From JAAGZL01 sp050291725 (lineage in GTDB: Bacteria; Pseudomonadota; Gammaproteobacteria; Chromatiales; Chromatiaceae), in contig JBNKKH010000007.1 of the NCBI GenBank assembly GCA_050291725.1, positions 15,756-79,755 on the forward strand: a DNA stretch of 64,000 nucleotides, in the 5' to 3' direction. The translations under genes were made by a program, and so were the position numbers. The notes under the pieces are model-generated. The model saw nothing but the letters and a program-made list of their open reading frames with translations. It had not been told where the DNA came from and made no database searches. Of the stretch, positions 54,811 to 63,387 are shown piece by piece. The stretch's first letter is position 1, and each line of letters opens with the position of its first letter.

Positions 54811-54889
54811 ATGTGTGTTATTCAAAAATACTGTCTGCTAGCTAAATGTGTCATTTAATTTATTTTCATAAAAACCATAGAGTTAAGTG

Positions 54890-54905
54890 TGTGGCATATG
54901 ACGCA
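54890..54905. promoter_or_regulatory. Candidate operator upstream of the 55-kb TonB receptor
   Basis: TGTGGCATATGACGCA, a palindrome with 12 of 16 positions symmetric, 101 bases before the receptor ATG. It is nearly identical to the site before oprC. Direct CTTGCGC repeats (about 54953 and 54989) lie downstream of it. Confidence 0.45.
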
Positions 54906-55006
54906 GGTGTGTGAAATAACAAATAGAAATAAAATTTAAATGTAACTATATTCTTGCGCAGTTTTATAAAAATAAAATTCATACAACACTTGCGCGGAGA
55001 ATAATA

Positions 55007-57037
55007 ATGTCATTTTTCACCTCACGTGGCGGAGCCCGTTTGATTCTGCTTCCTGCTTTGGCGTCAACACTCGTGACTTCCTCAGCATTTGCTGCCTATA
55101 TCGATCTTGGAGAGATATCGGTTACAGCCTCCAGGGTAGCAAAAGATATTCAAGATACCCCTTCTTCCATCAGCATTGTGGATAAGGAAGAGTTGGATAT
55201 TATTAAGTTCACTGATGCAACACACGAACTGATGAAGCGAATCCCCGGTTACAGTATGAGTCGTAACCTCAGAATACCAATGGGTGGTAAGAACTATACT
55301 GCTAATCTTATCGATGGTGTTTCCATGGGAGCACGTTTTGGAAGTAACACTATCGGTTTTGCCGATTATGTAAACACTTTTGACATTGAAAGAGTTGAAG
55401 TACTTAGAGGTCCAGCATCCGCGCTTTATGGTAGTAACGCTATAGGTGGCGCAATTAACCTCATATCACGCACTCCTCCCTTGGAGCCTGAGTTCCGTGT
55501 GTGGGGGGAGCTTGGCCAATATGATCGTTCGCGCGGCGGTGTATCTGCAGCTGGCACCAAGGGCGGTGTCGGCTATTTCTTCGATGTTAATACTATGGAT
55601 TACGATGGTTGGCAGGATAGAAGTGTCAATGAGCGTGATCAGGCAAGTGGTAAGCTGCTGTTTGATTTAAGTGATAGCACTAGAGTCACCCTAAGGGCTG
55701 AATATGTGGATAGGTATTCACAGAGTCCAGGAAGAATTGATCAGGCACAGTATGACGCGGATCGGTCTCAAGCCCTAGTATATGATGCGTACAATCACGA
55801 CATATCAAAAACTGGTTCTATAAAGCTTGAGCATGATTTTACCGACCATTCAGGTATAGAAATTACCTATGGATATAGGGATGCTGAGGGAGAGGGGCCT
55901 CCATCTTACAGTGCTACCGGTAGCTTTGGTGCTGATCACGAGATTAACCAAAACCTGGTGGGATTCTATCGTCACAGCTTTGATTTTTATGACTCACTGC
56001 TGATCTTAGGTGTGGATATGCTGGATAGTTCTGCCTACGACATTAAGTATGGTGGTCGTATGAAAGATCCAACCGATATTGATCAAGAGTGGGATACCCT
56101 GGCAGAGGGCTTCTCGCCCTTCTTTCAGTATGAAATATCTCCAACCGATCGCCTAAGGTTTACTGTCGGTGCACGCCGTGACCGAATAACGAATTCAGCA
56201 GTTGGCTACGATCGAAGTATTCCGTGGGGCGGAGGAGCACCTACTTACGAATACTACGATGATGAAAAGACATACTCTAATACAACTCCGAAGGCAGGCG
56301 TTACCTTTAAGCTGGATGAAGACAACAGTCTCTGGTTCAGTTACGGACAGGGCTTTGTTGTTCCAGGTCGTAGCCAGCTTTGGGTCGGTAGTTATTCGGC
56401 TGCTGCAAACCCAAATCTAATACCTGAAGAGGCAGAGGATTTTGAGATGGGTCTGCGCGGTACAGTTCAGTTCATGAGTAGTCCTTTAAATTACGACGTA
56501 GCTATCTACCATACCACAATCAAAAACATGATAGTGGTCGATGAAATTGCTGGAACCGATACTTATGTGAATGCAGGAAAGGTTCGGATACAGGGTGTTG
56601 AAACCACGCTTTCATATCAGCCAGTGGACGATTGGCGTTTTGATATAGCCCACACCTATGCTGATAACAAATACGTAAAATATGATAACAGTGGTACCGA
56701 CTACAGTGGCAACACCCTAGCATATTCACCCAAGCACCATATGAACGCACGGGTTACCTGGATGCCCATCCATGGCCTATCTGCCGAGTTGGAGATGAAC
56801 CATATATCTGAGTACTACACTAGCACCGCTAATGATGATCCTGAGGGTAAAGAAAATAGGCCGGATGTGTTTAATCTGCGTGTTAACTATAAAACGGGAC
56901 CATGGGAGTTATGGGGACACGTGCTGAATCTTGCCGATAAAGAATATGCAGAACGTGTCTCGTATGGCTCGTCAGGGCGTACATTTGATGTTGCCCCACC
57001 GCGAACCTTCTATGCAGGTGTTGGTTATAACTGGTGA
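55007..57037 (+). CDS. TonB-dependent receptor of unknown substrate
   Basis: A 676-residue outer-membrane receptor. A signal peptide (…ASTLVTSSAFA) and a TonB-box-like start (GEISVTASRV) lead into the plug domain (VEVLRGPASALYGSNAIGGAINLISRTP) and a 22-strand barrel ending in an aromatic residue (GVGYNW). It resembles the BtuB/CirA class; neither the siderophore nor the vitamin type is evident. It heads a redox-and-efflux gene series and shares an upstream motif with oprC. A metal complex or small organic ligand is plausible (inference). Confidence 0.9.
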   Translation: MSFFTSRGGARLILLPALASTLVTSSAFAAYIDLGEISVTASRVAKDIQDTPSSISIVDKEELDIIKFTDATHELMKRIPGYSMSRNLRIPMGGKNYTANLIDGVSMGARFGSNTIGFADYVNTFDIERVEVLRGPASALYGSNAIGGAINLISRTPPLEPEFRVWGELGQYDRSRGGVSAAGTKGGVGYFFDVNTMDYDGWQDRSVNERDQASGKLLFDLSDSTRVTLRAEYVDRYSQSPGRIDQAQYDADRSQALVYDAYNHDISKTGSIKLEHDFTDHSGIEITYGYRDAEGEGPPSYSATGSFGADHEINQNLVGFYRHSFDFYDSLLILGVDMLDSSAYDIKYGGRMKDPTDIDQEWDTLAEGFSPFFQYEISPTDRLRFTVGARRDRITNSAVGYDRSIPWGGGAPTYEYYDDEKTYSNTTPKAGVTFKLDEDNSLWFSYGQGFVVPGRSQLWVGSYSAAANPNLIPEEAEDFEMGLRGTVQFMSSPLNYDVAIYHTTIKNMIVVDEIAGTDTYVNAGKVRIQGVETTLSYQPVDDWRFDIAHTYADNKYVKYDNSGTDYSGNTLAYSPKHHMNARVTWMPIHGLSAELEMNHISEYYTSTANDDPEGKENRPDVFNLRVNYKTGPWELWGHVLNLADKEYAERVSYGSSGRTFDVAPPRTFYAGVGYNW

Positions 57038-57084
57038 TCATATGTAGCCGCATAGTTGAAAGTAATTTCTATGCATAAGTTAGT

Positions 57085-57109
57085 TGATGCCCACCATAGG
57101 TGGGCATCA
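57085..57109. other. Perfect 11-bp intergenic hairpin
   Basis: TGATGCCCACC, loop ATA, GGTGGGCATCA, between the TonB receptor and the next gene. No T-tract follows. It may be an RNA-processing or partial-attenuation signal separating receptor expression from the redox genes. Confidence 0.85.
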
Positions 57110-57146
57110 GTTGTGCAAGCACTTTGGATGTATTAAGGGGGGAATG

Positions 57147-58223
57147 ATGCGACTTCTAACTATTGGACTGCTAATAGCTATTATTAGTGCTCCTGTTTAT
57201 GCTAGATCAAGTGCACATAATCAGATGATCTGGCTTGAGCCGCTTACCTACCAACAGATGCTGGAGATGATGAATAAGGCTAAGGAGATGGCGGCCAAGG
57301 CGCAACAGAGTAAGCGTCCATCTAATTCTGGCAAGCCGCAGGGTAAGCCTGCGGCGAAGGAAAATGGCAAAAAGAAAAGCTGGAGTGGTGGTGGCGGCGA
57401 GCGCATGCGGCGTATCTATCTTCGCTCCGGTGCATTTCCTGCTAACAAGAGAGCAGCATGGGGTGGCAAAAAAACTAGCGGTAGACCAAAGATGGCTGGT
57501 AACGCCAGTGGTAGTGTGGTGTGGCTGGAACGGTCTGATAACACTGTACAGGGCCTGAAGGTTAAGCTGCGCCGCGGTAGCACTTCAGCTGAATATAAGT
57601 CAGATGACGGCGGTTGGTATCGTATCTATGCCTATAACGATCTTGGAGTGCAAGATAAGGTATGGGTTAATCTGTTCTCTTACTACAGTTTTATGAGCCA
57701 TGGTGATAAGCCAGAAAAGAAAACACCTAAACCAATGGTGGGTGCGGGCTATTTTGATGGACATCCTGAACTAGAGCTGAAGCAGGTACATGTTGATGGT
57801 AAACCCGCATACAGAAGCTACGTAGGGGAGAACGTACGAGTACGTGCCATTTTTAGAGGTATGCCGGTAGAGGGTGCCCGTATGGTAATGACTACTGAAC
57901 AGGGGTGGCGTCAGTCCAAAACAACCGATGCAAACGGAGAGGCGGAGTTTACTCTGATTAAGGAGGACTTTCCTGAAGGTGGTGTTGATCGCAGAAAGTC
58001 TGAGCTATACATGATTAGTCTTAAGCACGAAGTTCCTAACTCAGGTAAGTATCGTGGTGCAGAATATGAGCGTGAACGCTATGTGGCCACTATGCCGTTT
58101 CGTGTATCTCCAGATAAAGACGAATGGCAGATTCAATATTTAGCTTACCTAGCAGCAATTATTACCATTGTTGGTACAGGCGTTGCCATTGCTATCCGCA
58201 GAAGGCGTAGGAAATTTAAATGA
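57147..58223 (+). CDS. Membrane-anchored DUF4198-like protein
   Basis: A 358-residue protein; the ATG at 57147 lies six bases after AAGGGG, and a longer frame from 57084 crosses the hairpin. After a signal peptide (…AIISAPVYA) come a Lys/Met-rich low-complexity stretch (about 25-85) and a beta-sandwich with DUF4198/CarboxypepD_reg character (AYRSYVGENVRVRAIFRGMPVEGARMVMTTEQGW). A C-terminal membrane helix (about 328-348) ends in RRRRRK. DUF4198 proteins often accompany Ni, Co or Cu uptake. It overlaps the ferredoxin gene by four bases. Confidence 0.68.
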   Translation: MRLLTIGLLIAIISAPVYARSSAHNQMIWLEPLTYQQMLEMMNKAKEMAAKAQQSKRPSNSGKPQGKPAAKENGKKKSWSGGGGERMRRIYLRSGAFPANKRAAWGGKKTSGRPKMAGNASGSVVWLERSDNTVQGLKVKLRRGSTSAEYKSDDGGWYRIYAYNDLGVQDKVWVNLFSYYSFMSHGDKPEKKTPKPMVGAGYFDGHPELELKQVHVDGKPAYRSYVGENVRVRAIFRGMPVEGARMVMTTEQGWRQSKTTDANGEAEFTLIKEDFPEGGVDRRKSELYMISLKHEVPNSGKYRGAEYERERYVATMPFRVSPDKDEWQIQYLAYLAAIITIVGTGVAIAIRRRRRKFK

Positions 58224-59203
58224 ATGTTCAACGTATTCGACTGATTGTTCAGTTCATCTCATTTGTTATTCTCACCTATGGTGGTTTGTTCTATATAGAT
58301 ATGGGAAGTCGCATGCCCACCTTCTCCTGTGCCTTTGTCGATGACAATGGCGGCAGCTGTTTTCTGGTGGGTTTTCAGCACATGCTATCCATGTCGTTTA
58401 GTAATTATTGGGGCGAGTCTGGTATTCGGTTGCTTAAGGCTATCGGTATTGTTTCGCTTTGGGCTATTGTCCTTAACAAGGCATGGTGTGGCTGGATATG
58501 CCCATTCGGGTTTGTTCAAGATCTGCTTACCAAGTTGCGCAATTTGATCAGTGTTGATCTGTCGCGTTTTGCCTGGATGACCCGTACCAGATATAAATCG
58601 GTAAAGTACATTTTTCTTGTGCTGCTAATACTGCTACCAATGGCAATTGGCAACTCTATTATGGGGTTACCTAAACTGTCCCGTGACTGGACAGCGCCTT
58701 TTTGTCAAATGTGTCCAGCTAGGGTTTTGATGCCGATACTCAATGGCGATTTCAGTGAAATCTATATTGATTTTTCTAGTGGCCCAGGGATGTTCTTAAC
58801 CACAGTGGCTGTTTTGCTTTCCGGGCTATTTTTTACTACTGCCTTTGTAAAGCGGCGTTTCTTCTGTTCCTACTGTCCAATGATGGCGCTGCTATCACTA
58901 TTCGACAAAATAGGTTTTGTCTCTCTGAAAAAGAATGGACAGAGCTGTACTCGTTGCGGCAACTGTTCCCGTGCTTGTCCAATGGAGATTAGAGAGATTG
59001 AAGAGGAGAAGCTGCTGACCAATCTGGTTACCCAGGACTGTATTCTTTGTGGGCGTTGCATAGATGTATGTCCTGAGGATGAAACCCTGAAAATAACGTT
59101 CTTGGGGATGCCGGTATATACAGCCACAGAACAGGGATTTCTCAAACGTCAGTCCAAATCAATACAAGCCCCAGACCCAAGTGAGATAAACAAGCATGAG
59201 TGA
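58220..59203 (+). CDS. NapH/NosR-type membrane polyferredoxin
   Basis: A 327-residue inner-membrane protein with about five helices. It has the membrane-side Cys motifs CGWICPFG and FFCSYCPM, two more Cys in FCQMCPARV, and two cytoplasmic 4Fe-4S binding motifs (CTRCGNCSRACP and CILCGRCIDVCP). Relatives NapH, NosR and MauN pass electrons from the quinone pool or ferredoxins. Here it precedes an ATP-activated iron-sulfur protein by overlap (eight bases), so it may supply or take its electrons. Confidence 0.88.
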   Translation: MNVQRIRLIVQFISFVILTYGGLFYIDMGSRMPTFSCAFVDDNGGSCFLVGFQHMLSMSFSNYWGESGIRLLKAIGIVSLWAIVLNKAWCGWICPFGFVQDLLTKLRNLISVDLSRFAWMTRTRYKSVKYIFLVLLILLPMAIGNSIMGLPKLSRDWTAPFCQMCPARVLMPILNGDFSEIYIDFSSGPGMFLTTVAVLLSGLFFTTAFVKRRFFCSYCPMMALLSLFDKIGFVSLKKNGQSCTRCGNCSRACPMEIREIEEEKLLTNLVTQDCILCGRCIDVCPEDETLKITFLGMPVYTATEQGFLKRQSKSIQAPDPSEINKHE

Positions 59204-60479
59204 AGAAATGAAACATCTTTCTAAGCGCAACCGACTAGCCAATAAGGTCAAAGTTAATCTGGCCATGTCAGTGCGTGAGATTTTCGACCAGATGGAGGAT
59301 GAGATTAATCGCCCGAAAAATATGGCCTACTTTGATCGTATTTTCGAGACCTTTGAGCATGGAGGTAAAGATACTGTTCGGCTCAGAAAAGGGGAGAAGA
59401 TGATCGGCACCTACTGCCTGTTTGTGCCGGAAGAGTTAGTCTACGCAGCGGGTGGGCGCCCGGTACGGCTCTGCTCCGGCGCCTACGAAAGTGTAGAGAT
59501 TGGTGAGGACTATATTCCAGAAGTGGCTTGCCCCATGGTTAAGTCTGAGTTTGGACTCAGCGCTCTTCCAGTACTCTCCTTTTTCCAAGAGTGTGAAATG
59601 GTGGTTATGCCAGCCAGTTGTGACTGGAAGGTGAAAATGGCTGAGATGCTCAATGAGCACACTCCAGTGCATATGATGGATATGCCTAGGGTGAAAGAGG
59701 AGGAGTCATCACGCGCCTTCTGGCTTGAAGAGGTGAAGCGGCTTACTAAAAAGTTGGAAAAGACAACTGGCGTGCGTATTACCCGTCGTAGATTGAAACA
59801 ATCTATTCAGATGATTCAGCGTGCCCAGATGGAATTTCATAGGTTTCATCGTATTCGTAAGCACATTCCAGCAGTAATCTATGGTCGTGATGCCCTGGAA
59901 GTGATGAACGCCTATTTCTATGACCATGCAGAGGATTGGACCGAAGCTCTTTCCAAGCTGAATGATGAGCTGGAGCAGCGTATCAGAGATCAAGTGCAGG
60001 TTGCGAAGAGTGATGCGGCCCGAATCATGTTGACCGGCTCACCTATGGTATTCCCCAACTGGAAGGTACCTACAATAATCGAAGAGTTGGATGGGGTGCT
60101 GGTGGCAGATGAGTTTTGCACATCTAATCGCTATCTAAACGATATGGTGGCGGTAGATGAGGGGACCATGTCGGATATGGTGCATGCTATTGCTGACAGA
60201 TATCTTCTTCCTTCCACCTGTCCCATTTTTTCCAACACGGTTGATCGCAAGGATCGACTGCTGCAACTGATAGATGACTATAAAGTTGAAGGAGTTATCT
60301 ATCACATCCTTAAGGGGTGTCATCCATATGATGTTGAGACCAAAATTGTTGAAAGGCTGATGGAGGAGAAGGGTGTACCTATGCTCAAAATAGAGACCGA
60401 CTATAGCCCTCAAGACGTGGAGCAACTACGTACTCGAATAGAGGCTTTCCAGGAGACATTGAAGGGGAGACGTAGTTGA
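59196..60479 (+). CDS. HgdB/DCCP-type iron-sulfur protein (2-hydroxyacyl-CoA dehydratase D-component superfamily)
   Basis: A 427-residue cytoplasmic protein of the COG1775 superfamily, which includes 2-hydroxyacyl-CoA dehydratase, benzoyl-CoA reductase subunits and the double-cubane cluster protein (DCCP). Eight Cys are seen at 74, 93, 112, 133, 142, 308, 342 and 375, with family contexts TYCLFVPEELVYAAG, PASCDW and KGCHPYDVE. Only one such subunit is encoded, next to a single activator, as with DCCP or YjiM rather than the two-subunit dehydratases. The substrate is unknown. A low-potential reductase role is inferred. Confidence 0.85.
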   Translation: MSEEMKHLSKRNRLANKVKVNLAMSVREIFDQMEDEINRPKNMAYFDRIFETFEHGGKDTVRLRKGEKMIGTYCLFVPEELVYAAGGRPVRLCSGAYESVEIGEDYIPEVACPMVKSEFGLSALPVLSFFQECEMVVMPASCDWKVKMAEMLNEHTPVHMMDMPRVKEEESSRAFWLEEVKRLTKKLEKTTGVRITRRRLKQSIQMIQRAQMEFHRFHRIRKHIPAVIYGRDALEVMNAYFYDHAEDWTEALSKLNDELEQRIRDQVQVAKSDAARIMLTGSPMVFPNWKVPTIIEELDGVLVADEFCTSNRYLNDMVAVDEGTMSDMVHAIADRYLLPSTCPIFSNTVDRKDRLLQLIDDYKVEGVIYHILKGCHPYDVETKIVERLMEEKGVPMLKIETDYSPQDVEQLRTRIEAFQETLKGRRS

Positions 60480-60480
60480 T

Positions 60481-61278
60481 ATGAGTCGTTATGTAGGTAT
60501 AGACATCGGTTCGGCCACTACCAAGGTGGCAGTAGTAGACGATGAGAATATTTTAGGCCATAAAGTTGTGCCAACCGGCGTGCATTGTGAAGAGACTGCC
60601 CGTGATGCCCTGGATCTGTTGCTACAAAAACTGGATATGGCGTTTGAGGATATCAACAGCGTTACCTCAACCGGCTATGGGCGGCGTCTGGTTAAGTTTG
60701 CCAACAGCAATATCAGTGAGATCAGCGCCAATGTGAAGGGGGCGCTTTGGTATGGGGAGCAGAGTGGTATCAAGGTGCGTACCATTATCAATCTTGGTGG
60801 GCAGGACAGTAAGGTTATCTCTATTGATGATCAGGGCGTTACCAAAAACTTTGCCATGAATGATAAATGTGCCGCCGGCACTGGAAGATTTCTTGAGACC
60901 ATGGCGCGTATTCTTGAGATTAACGTGACCGATCTAGGAGATATCTCTCTTGAAGCGGATGTGCCTATCCGTATTAACTCCACCTGCGCAGTGTTCGCAG
61001 AGTCTGAGATCATCTCTCTGGTTGCGCGTAAAAAACTGAAGAGTGAGATCATCGCTGGTGCTCACCACTCTATTGCCAAGCGACTAAGCCGCATGGCAAA
61101 GCGGGTAGGCATTGTTGATCAGGTGTTCTTTGACGGTGGACCAGCCTTGAATGCTGGATTAATCAGAGCCATGGAAGATGAGATGGCTACCGATATCTAC
61201 GTGCCACCAAGTGTTCCCCAGGTGACCACGGCAGTTGGCGCTGCTCTGATCGCCCGGGATGAGCACCAGAAAGGTTAA
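60481..61278 (+). CDS. HgdC-type ATP-dependent activator/reductase (BadF/BadG family)
   Basis: A 265-residue ASKHA-fold ATPase: YVGIDIGSATTKVAVVD (phosphate 1), NLGGQDSKVISID (phosphate 2), and a C-terminal FDGGPALNAGLI motif. Cys130 (NDKCAAGTGRF) and Cys169 (NSTCAVFAESEI) match the two Cys per monomer that hold the bridging 4Fe-4S cluster in HgdC-type activators. It would drive electrons into the upstream iron-sulfur protein at the cost of ATP. It lies one base after that gene. Confidence 0.92.
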   Translation: MSRYVGIDIGSATTKVAVVDDENILGHKVVPTGVHCEETARDALDLLLQKLDMAFEDINSVTSTGYGRRLVKFANSNISEISANVKGALWYGEQSGIKVRTIINLGGQDSKVISIDDQGVTKNFAMNDKCAAGTGRFLETMARILEINVTDLGDISLEADVPIRINSTCAVFAESEIISLVARKKLKSEIIAGAHHSIAKRLSRMAKRVGIVDQVFFDGGPALNAGLIRAMEDEMATDIYVPPSVPQVTTAVGAALIARDEHQKG

Positions 61279-61280
61279 TT

Positions 61281-61991
61281 ATGACTACAACCGCACCAGC
61301 TCCAGCACTGCAGATGCATCTAGATATGCTGCAGAATTTCGAGAGCATCTACGTCGGAATGCTGGCGATGGGTTTTTTCTATGGACTCACTCTGTGCAAC
61401 TTGTCCTGCATACCATTGATTGGTCCATACATCATTGGTACCCAGAGAGGGTTTAGGCGTGGGTTTGATGCCACTGCGGTGTTTGTTATTACTCGGGTAG
61501 TCACCTATACATTGCTGGGAGGTCTGTCTGGACTGATAGGTAATGTCGCCCTGAAAAGTTTTGATTCTGGGGTGCTGTTTGCTGTAGCAGGTAGCCTGGT
61601 TTTGTTAATAAGCGCGGTGGTTATTTTTAAACCAAAGTCTGCCGCCTGTAGCAAGAGCAACGGCCAGGTGCAAGGGCCAGTACAGCGATCATGGGTACAC
61701 ATGGTGGCACTAGGTATCTCTACCAGTCTGGTGCCGTGTCTCCCCCTTACTGCGGTGCTGTTTTATGCAGCTACTACCCAGTCATTTTTCACCGGTTGCC
61801 TTCTTGCCCTGATGTTTGGGATAGGTACTTCGGCCTCGCCACTCTATTACATCGGTGGGGCAGCGGGCTGGTTTTCTGACAGGATTCGTAATGAGATTCC
61901 ACGCTATACCAGTATGTTGAGAACCATTAGTGGAGTAATTTTAGCGCTATTTGGAGTGCGTCTGCTGGTTATGAGTGGGTTGATTGGTTGA
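61281..61991 (+). CDS. CcdA/DsbD-like membrane thiol-redox protein
   Basis: A 236-residue inner-membrane protein with six helices. Two Cys-Pro motifs in CcdA/DsbD-like positions are seen: GLTLCNLSCIPLIGPYIIG in the first helix (Cys43, also Cys39) and ISTSLVPCLPLTAVLFYA in the fourth (Cys153). Such proteins pass reducing equivalents across the membrane through the Cys pair. Database labels may call this TauE/SafE-like, but the Cys pattern fits DsbD better. It lies two bases after the activator gene. Confidence 0.78.
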   Translation: MTTTAPAPALQMHLDMLQNFESIYVGMLAMGFFYGLTLCNLSCIPLIGPYIIGTQRGFRRGFDATAVFVITRVVTYTLLGGLSGLIGNVALKSFDSGVLFAVAGSLVLLISAVVIFKPKSAACSKSNGQVQGPVQRSWVHMVALGISTSLVPCLPLTAVLFYAATTQSFFTGCLLALMFGIGTSASPLYYIGGAAGWFSDRIRNEIPRYTSMLRTISGVILALFGVRLLVMSGLIG

Positions 61992-62010
61992 ATTGAGCGA
62001 GCGAGTTCAA

Positions 62011-63387
62011 ATGCAAAAAATCAATTTCAATCTTACTGGGTTAGTTACGCTTATGCGTAAATACGCCAAGGTTGTCATTCCTGTTTTTTTTCTCCTTGTT
62101 GGTCTAGTCGGATTTAAGGGAGTTATGGCATGGATGGGGAATGGTTCGTCTGCTAGTGGGCCTGCTGCAGTTGGTAAAGGACGTCCACGTGGACCTATGG
62201 GGCCGCGCTATGGTCGTGCCGCAGTTCAGAAAAAGGGTGCTGGTCGGCTTAAACTGCCAGTGGTCGAAGCCAGAACTATTCGTTTCGATGCCTACAAACC
62301 AGAACTGAAGCTGTATGGTCAGGTGATAGCAAGAGAGCGGGTGGCAATGCACATTCCTGTTCCAGGTCGTTTGACCTTTGTAGGGCCAAAACTGCGGGTG
62401 GGGGCGCGGATCAAGAAAGGGGAGCTGTTGGCTTCTGTGGATGAGTTTCCCTACCGTTCTGCGCTGGAGGAGGCGCAGGCAACTCTTGCGGAGATACGCG
62501 CCAAACAGCAGGAGATAACTGCTCAAGTGAAGCAGGAAGAGGCGTCGCTGGTACAGGCAAAACGACAACTCGGTCTGGCCCAGAGCGAGCTTCAATATAT
62601 GCAGAAGCTGTATAAGCAGGGGCATGTATCCAAGAAAATGCATGACGATGCAGTGCTGCTTATCTCCCAGCGAGAACAGGCTGCGCAGCAGCGAGAGAGC
62701 AACATAGAGATAGCCAAGGCGCGACTGCTGCAAGAGAATGCATCAGAGAAACGTCAAACCTGGATAGTACAGAAGGCTGAGTGGTCTTTGCGAGATGTTA
62801 AGCTCATAGCGCCATTTGATGGCTATGTGCTGGATGCCAATGCCGATAGCGGCCAATATGTAACCGCCTCCAATAAGCTAGCGACTGTGGTCTCAGATGG
62901 TGATCTTGAGGTGCAGTTCACCATGTCAGAAGATCAGTATGGTGACCTGCTGGCTGCAGGGCATAGCATCACCGGTCTCTCTGTACAGGTAACTTGGAGT
63001 TCTGGCCAATCCAATCTCACTTTTGCCGGTAAGGTGATGCGGGTTGCACAAGAGGTTGCCGATGGCAGTGGAGCAATTACTCTTTTTGCTGGCTTTAATG
63101 ATAATGAAGTAACAACAGGAAAATTGCCAATTGGTTCATTTGTCGATGTGGTTCTTAGTGGGCGCGGTAGTGATAAGGTTTCGCGAGTTCCTGAAAGTGC
63201 CATGTATGATCGTAACCACATTTTCCTTATCGAAAATGGCAAGCTGCTATCGCGTCAGGTACAGCCGCTGACCTGGGAAAATGGTGAAGTACTAATTGCC
63301 AACGGCTTAAAAGAGGGCGAACAGGTTTTGGCAAATCATCTCCCAACCGCCAAACCGGGTATGGCAGTTAAGGTGAAGGAGAGATGA
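62011..63387 (+). CDS. RND efflux periplasmic adaptor (membrane fusion protein)
   Basis: A 458-residue adaptor. It has an N-terminal membrane anchor (VVIPVFFLLVGLVGFKG), a lipoyl-like half (VAMHIPVPGRLTFVGPKLRVGARIKKGELLASVDE), a long alpha-hairpin (about 150-240, Gln/Glu-rich) and a second half APFDGYVLDANADSGQYV. Beta-barrel and membrane-proximal domains follow. A TTG further upstream (61984) is possible, but the ATG at 62011 is taken here. It overlaps the pump gene by four bases. Confidence 0.9.
   Translation: MQKINFNLTGLVTLMRKYAKVVIPVFFLLVGLVGFKGVMAWMGNGSSASGPAAVGKGRPRGPMGPRYGRAAVQKKGAGRLKLPVVEARTIRFDAYKPELKLYGQVIARERVAMHIPVPGRLTFVGPKLRVGARIKKGELLASVDEFPYRSALEEAQATLAEIRAKQQEITAQVKQEEASLVQAKRQLGLAQSELQYMQKLYKQGHVSKKMHDDAVLLISQREQAAQQRESNIEIAKARLLQENASEKRQTWIVQKAEWSLRDVKLIAPFDGYVLDANADSGQYVTASNKLATVVSDGDLEVQFTMSEDQYGDLLAAGHSITGLSVQVTWSSGQSNLTFAGKVMRVAQEVADGSGAITLFAGFNDNEVTTGKLPIGSFVDVVLSGRGSDKVSRVPESAMYDRNHIFLIENGKLLSRQVQPLTWENGEVLIANGLKEGEQVLANHLPTAKPGMAVKVKER

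Noticed and set aside
59196..61278. 2-hydroxyglutaryl-CoA dehydratase for glutamate fermentation
   Set aside because: There is only one dehydratase-type subunit and no CoA transferase, hydroxyacid dehydrogenase or decarboxylase nearby.
61281..61991. Labelling this gene a sulfite exporter (TauE/SafE)
   Set aside because: The two Cys-Pro motifs in helices one and four fit CcdA/DsbD-type thiol carriers better; export of sulfite has no support here.
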